Origin: Clusia tigrina
Lineage: Eukaryota > Arthropoda > Insecta > Diptera > Clusiidae
Assembly (NCBI GenBank): GCA_920105625.2
Contig: CAKKTE020000328.1
Location: forward strand, 2,418,001 to 2,482,000
Direction of reading: 5' to 3'
DNA length: 64,000 bases
Below are positions 63,868 to 64,000 of the stretch, piece after piece. The notes under the pieces are model-generated. The model ran no database searches. It was not told the DNA's origin and saw nothing but the letters and a program-made list of their open reading frames with translations. The stretch's first letter is position 1, and each line of letters begins with the position of its first letter. The position numbers were made by a program, and so were the translations under genes.

Positions 63868-64000
63868 GTTACAAGCATTTGTATGTTGCAAACTTTGATA
63901 GGTGTAGGACGTACCGTATAGAAGTAAGGGCAATTTGAAGGTTTATCAGTGTTTGATTTGGGACTCAAGGGTAGCATTGCTTTGAGCGAGAACTTAAATT

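Larger units (their letters stand above)
32654..64000. repeat. 196-bp satellite DNA array, right part
   Basis: This is the same satellite, resuming inside the monomer interrupted by the retrotransposon and continuing to the window edge in the same orientation and register. About 159 unit lengths lie between 32836 and 63868 once two 57-bp, one 18-bp and one 8-bp deletion are allowed for. Variant content differs from the left part. The GGGAAATTTG class disappears after about 36.4 kb. GGGTTGCATAGC occurs only at about 34-42 kb, CCGTATGGAAG at about 44.8-51 kb, and GTAATGTATAG only beyond 58 kb. No gene, RNA gene or second transposon is visible in this stretch. Confidence 0.98.

Noticed and set aside
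1..64000. CRISPR array
   Set aside because: Regular spacing suggests repeats, but the whole 196-bp unit is repeated with no unique spacers, and no cas genes are present. The context is eukaryotic satellite DNA.
1..64000. The whole array as an assembly artefact
   Set aside because: Monomers carry many distinct linked variants, several different HOR lengths and a clean single insertion, which a collapsed or looped assembly would not produce. Copy numbers of near-identical blocks (for example at 7.8-11.8 kb) still depend on long-read support.

Overview
The window is almost entirely one satellite DNA array from a eukaryotic, probably arthropod, genome. A tandem repeat with a 196-bp monomer runs head to tail in a single orientation from base 1 to base 64000. 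It is interrupted once, at 30203-32653, by a 5'-truncated non-LTR (LINE-type) retrotransposon. Counting a fixed landmark (the GTTACAAGCATTTG start of each unit), I get 154 unit lengths left of the interrupted monomer, the interrupted monomer itself, and about 159 to its right, or roughly 314 in all. The consensus is about 37% G+C. The arthropod call is an inference: the reverse transcriptase resembles Jockey/CR1-like elements common in insects, and long homogeneous satellite arrays are typical of heterochromatin. No host gene, tRNA, rRNA or prokaryote-style operon is visible.

Layout. 1-7.8 kb: monomers organised around an 11-monomer (2156-bp) higher-order repeat (HOR). 7.84-11.76 kb: a nearly perfect tandem duplication of a 10-monomer, 1960-bp unit. 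12.9-22.9 kb: a 3.5-kb segment reappears 5097 bp downstream, where it has gained a 7-monomer (1372-bp) tandem duplication. 22.1-27.4 kb: a block of about 0.9 kb recurs three times at 2156-2157-bp spacing. 27.6-30.2 kb: includes a copy of the window's first ~790 bases. 30.2-32.65 kb: retrotransposon. 32.65-36.9 kb: mixed monomers. 36.95-43 kb: a 13-monomer HOR of about 2.55 kb, built from 7- and 6-monomer halves. 43-52 kb: HOR copies of decreasing length carrying 57-, 18- and 8-bp monomer truncations. 52.3-58 kb: blocks at 2548-bp (13-monomer) spacing. 57.8-64 kb: a 9-monomer, 1764-bp HOR.

The retrotransposon keeps the end of an endonuclease domain, the linker, a complete reverse transcriptase with an intact YADD active site, a short 3' UTR and a 3' tail of a short repeat rather than poly(A). 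One frameshift near an A-run at 31046-31049 splits the reading frame. The satellite register shows that the insertion added exactly 2456 bp, that is a 2451-bp element plus a 5-bp TATAT target-site duplication.

The many small open frames in the satellite (about 60-96 codons, mostly minus strand) are not genes. Because 196 is not a multiple of 3, every frame shifts at each monomer and none stays open for much more than one unit. The main interest of the window is how the array evolves: local amplification of different HOR lengths, mosaic reuse of a limited set of sequence variants, inherited truncations, and one datable insertion.
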